Source of the DNA: Desulfurococcaceae archaeon
GTDB taxonomy: Archaea > Thermoproteota > Thermoprotei_A > Sulfolobales > Desulfurococcaceae
Assembly (NCBI GenBank): GCA_020832865.1
Contig: JAJHRJ010000023.1
Location: 1 to 6,740, forward strand
Length of the DNA: 6,740 nt
Reading direction: 5' to 3'
Shown: piece after piece, positions 5,024 through 6,740 of the stretch
How positions within the stretch are numbered: position 1 is the stretch's first letter
Layout: each line of letters begins with the position of its first letter
Program-made: the position numbers and the translations under genes
Notes under the pieces: model-generated
Database searches by the model: none
Told to the model about the DNA's origin: nothing
What the model saw: only the letters and a program-made list of their open reading frames with translations

Positions 5024-6358
5024 TTGGTTAATAGGGTCTTCCTCGTAGAGGATTTTATATATAGAGTTGAGCGAGAGGGGTATTATCCAAAAGAGAATGA
5101 AGTTAAGACTATTAGTGAGGTTCTCGGGCAGCCTACGAGAAAGCTCAGCGTTGTATTGGATAGGTACTGGCAGGTTTTCAGTAGGAATATTGAGAAGAAG
5201 TGTAGTAGTCTTGGCGATAGGTCTATTTGCATTTACTCATGGAGAAGCGGTGTCCCATTCAAATTGTACCCGTTGGCACTACACGCTCTCGGCACAATAA
5301 TACTGTTTCAGGGAGATAAGCCTCTAAGTGTACTCGCATATCCCTTTAATAAGCCACTTAGCTACTCTAAGTCACCTGGCATATCTGAGAATGAGCTTAG
5401 AGGTTCTATTCCCAGAGAGGTTACTGTGAGGATTGATGGCTGGCACTTAACGCTATATTATAATCCTCTAATTGAGAGGTGGGTTTTTGCAACTAGGCAT
5501 GCTCTACACAACATGTACTATGTAAAGGGTAGGCTTGTGGAGGAGTCTCTCGACGTTATTGCTAATCCATATGTTGAAATAGCAGATAAGAAGGCGAGAG
5601 ACATAGGCCTCTACAATGCTGTCGAGAATTATAGAGGCTGGACATTTACATTTGTACTCGAGGGGCCTGAACCCGCCATTACACGTCCACCGTACCCCAT
5701 TGGCGCTGATCCAGGCCTATTCAGGCTTTACTTACTAATGGCGAGAGATCCGAGTGGTAAACTATATACGTGGAGTGAAACACGTAAATTGATAAGTCTT
5801 GAGACACCGAGTTTCATTGAGCCTAGGGAAATAAGTACTCTTTACAGAGAGATCCGTAGTAGGCTAGACGTGAGGTCTTATATAGCTTACATCGACTCAG
5901 GAGATCCCGAAAACCCTATTCTAGTTGAGTTAGAGTCAGATTACTACGCCGATGCCATGAATGTTAAGTACCTAAATGACGCTAAATCAGCTGTGATTCT
6001 CTCCGCGGAGGGTTTAATAGGCGAGTTGCTTAGTATTTTAAGTGAGCACCAGGCACAGGTCATTAGAGAGCTAGATAGTAGTGTTCAAAAGCTACTAGAA
6101 TTACTAAACACAGCGGTGTCAACTGGGATTATTGATAAGGCAGCTAGTGCACTACTAGATGTAGTGAGGAAACAGAGGCTACGAGAGCTTAATTTCAGCG
6201 AGATCTATAAGAACTTAAGTGAGAAGAACACTAAAAGGATCGCTAAGAAATTACTTGGACTCCTACTAGAAGGTAAATCTATACTCGCTGCTGAAACACT
6301 AAAAGTAATAAATGATACTGTTAAATTTCTCGAGGCGTGTATACTCGCAGAACAGTAA
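5024..6358 (+). CDS. RNA-ligase-like protein (T4 Rnl1-type fold) lacking the catalytic residues
   Basis: This 444-residue protein has no obvious annotation, but its centre is collinear with T4 Rnl1-type RNA ligases. VLAYPFNKPLSY (103-114) fits the block that reads like RPFxKFFN in the family. VTVRIDGWHLTLYY (133-146) fits motif I (KxDG), then WVFATRHAL (153-161) with Arg158. WTFTFVLEGPE (206-216) fits motif III with Glu213, and GLFRLYLLMARDPSGKLYTW (231-250) fits the following LLxARDxxTG block. RSYIAYIDSGD (284-294) fits motif IV (EGYV), and ILVELESDYY (299-308) fits motif V (VKxKxxWY). The key residues differ: the adenylated Lys is Arg136, motif IV Glu-Gly is Arg284-Ser285, and motif V Lys-x-Lys is Glu302-Leu-Glu304. 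Residues 315-444 are all-helical and residues 1-80 are an extra N-terminal region. It therefore probably cannot form ligase-AMP; an RNA-binding or scaffold role is inference. The start is a TTG with GGTG upstream. The frame is intact, so it is not a pseudogene by disruption. Confidence 0.75.
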   Translation: MVNRVFLVEDFIYRVEREGYYPKENEVKTISEVLGQPTRKLSVVLDRYWQVFSRNIEKKCSSLGDRSICIYSWRSGVPFKLYPLALHALGTIILFQGDKPLSVLAYPFNKPLSYSKSPGISENELRGSIPREVTVRIDGWHLTLYYNPLIERWVFATRHALHNMYYVKGRLVEESLDVIANPYVEIADKKARDIGLYNAVENYRGWTFTFVLEGPEPAITRPPYPIGADPGLFRLYLLMARDPSGKLYTWSETRKLISLETPSFIEPREISTLYREIRSRLDVRSYIAYIDSGDPENPILVELESDYYADAMNVKYLNDAKSAVILSAEGLIGELLSILSEHQAQVIRELDSSVQKLLELLNTAVSTGIIDKAASALLDVVRKQRLRELNFSEIYKNLSEKNTKRIAKKLLGLLLEGKSILAAETLKVINDTVKFLEACILAEQ

Positions 6359-6467
6359 ATCCCCGTGTCTTAGAAGTGTTCATTGCTTGTCATGTGCTCA
6401 CGAGTATTTATAGATAATCGCGGAACACGGCGAGTAGCTCATACTTCAGACCTGTAATAACCTTGTC

Positions 6468-6476
6468 CTTTAATAT
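6468..6476 (+). promoter_or_regulatory. TATA box of the right-edge gene; rest of 6359-6509 holds little else
   Basis: CTTTAATAT would start transcription near 6499, about 11 bases before the ATG at 6510. A second TATA-like stretch, TATTTATAGA, lies at 6405-6414. The only other structure I see in this 151-base gap is CCGTGT (6363-6368), complementary to ACACGG (6425-6430), 56 bases apart and of doubtful meaning. No T-run terminator is visible after the RNA-ligase-like gene. Confidence 0.4.
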
Positions 6477-6500
6477 GCTGGCAACTGGAATGCATATAGT

Positions 6501-6504
6501 GGTG
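6501..6504 (+). promoter_or_regulatory. Ribosome binding site of the right-edge gene
   Basis: GGTG lies 5 bases before the ATG at 6510 and supports that start. Confidence 0.45.
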
Positions 6505-6509
6505 CCTAT

Positions 6510-6740
6510 ATGTCGCAGGATGTAACGTGGTTACTTGAGATAAGTAAGGTTGTGTTCTCTGGTGATGCACTGCTAGTGGCCTTAGTGTTGTTATTTCTAG
6601 GACTCTGTCTAGGATATATTTGCGTTAAAGCATTTAGATATCTCTTGTCGCTCATTATACTCCTCTTGCTAGGTGCTTTCCTTTCTCTCTGGTCACTCAG
6701 TGAGCACATAAACAACATTATAGCCGAGATCAGAGAGTTA
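6510..6740 (+). CDS. 5' part of a membrane protein of unknown function; runs off the right edge
   Basis: The first 77 codons are in the window, starting at an ATG with GGTG 5 bases upstream and a TATA box at 6468-6476. The N-terminus (MSQDVTWLLEISKVVFSGD) is polar and probably outside the membrane. Two strong hydrophobic helices follow, around residues 20-39 (ALLVALVLLFLGLCLGYICV) and 43-62. They are joined by the short basic turn KAFR, which by the positive-inside rule would face the cytoplasm. A charged, probably helical segment (SEHINNIIAEIREL) follows to the edge. The GLCLGY pattern with the paired helices is loosely like small FUN14-type proteins, but this is too weak to assign. Confidence 0.7.
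   Translation, partial: MSQDVTWLLEISKVVFSGDALLVALVLLFLGLCLGYICVKAFRYLLSLIILLLLGAFLSLWSLSEHINNIIAEIREL

Noticed and set aside
5010..5048. Twelve-codon ATG frame overlapping the TTG start of the RNA-ligase-like gene
   Set aside because: It is not in frame with the gene. It could be a tiny upstream ORF, but nothing beyond the ATG supports translation.
5067..5300. Plus-strand open frame inside the RNA-ligase-like gene
   Set aside because: It is an out-of-frame shadow of the longer gene.
5024..6358. Assignment of the ligase-like protein to the archaeal homodimeric Rnl3 family
   Set aside because: The GPE...PPYP stretch is also compatible with Rnl3, but the YLLMARDPSGK block, the YIAY...SDYY spacing and the helical segment after motif V fit Rnl1 better. 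The family choice stays tentative.
6506..6718. Minus-strand open frame at the right edge
   Set aside because: It is antisense to a hydrophobic two-helix plus-strand gene with a TATA box and ribosome binding site; the minus product is polar, without a motif or binding site.
1..6740. CRISPR arrays, insertion sequences, tRNA genes and integrase sites
   Set aside because: I looked for regular direct repeats, transposase-like frames with terminal inverted repeats and T-arm consensus on both strands, and found none.

Overview
The window looks like chromosome from a hyperthermophilic archaeon, most likely a crenarchaeote (Thermoproteota; Desulfurococcales-like is my guess). The evidence is an overlapping herA-nurA pair, archaeal TATA boxes about 25 bases before predicted starts, GGTGA/GGAGG-type ribosome binding sites, frequent GTG and TTG starts, Arg codons mostly AGA/AGG, Ile often ATA, and a box C/D guide RNA. 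G+C is in the low 40s percent by eye, with one local island of about 73%. I cannot name the genus.

Layout. At the left edge (1-280) a minus-strand promoter is followed by a GC-rich, hairpin-forming leader and the first 47 codons of a probable membrane or secreted protein that runs off the window. Positions 281-676 (minus) hold a small four-helix membrane protein. Positions 802-3415 (minus) hold herA followed by nurA, overlapping by 29 bases; together they form the motor and nuclease for DNA end resection. A 72-base divergent promoter region leads to a plus-strand DUF84/YjjX-type inosine/xanthosine triphosphatase (3488-4057). Its 3' end overlaps by 29 bases that of a minus-strand FkbM-type methyltransferase (4029-4862). 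Just upstream of and overlapping the methyltransferase start, on the same strand, is a well-formed box C/D sRNA (about 4845-4907) with its own TATA box. Positions 5024-6358 (plus) encode a 444-residue protein collinear with T4 Rnl1-like RNA ligases, but with the adenylated lysine and the motif IV and V catalytic residues replaced. The right edge (6510-6740, plus) starts another membrane protein.

How the parts relate. HerA and NurA work together. The triphosphatase is a nucleotide-pool cleaning enzyme. The two most notable items are the apparently inactivated RNA-ligase-like protein and the box C/D sRNA, which lie on opposite strands of one divergent intergenic region. The left-edge leader, with interchangeable complementary arms around a ribosome binding site, is a third candidate for something regulatory. 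All assignments rest on reading the sequence; no database search was possible.
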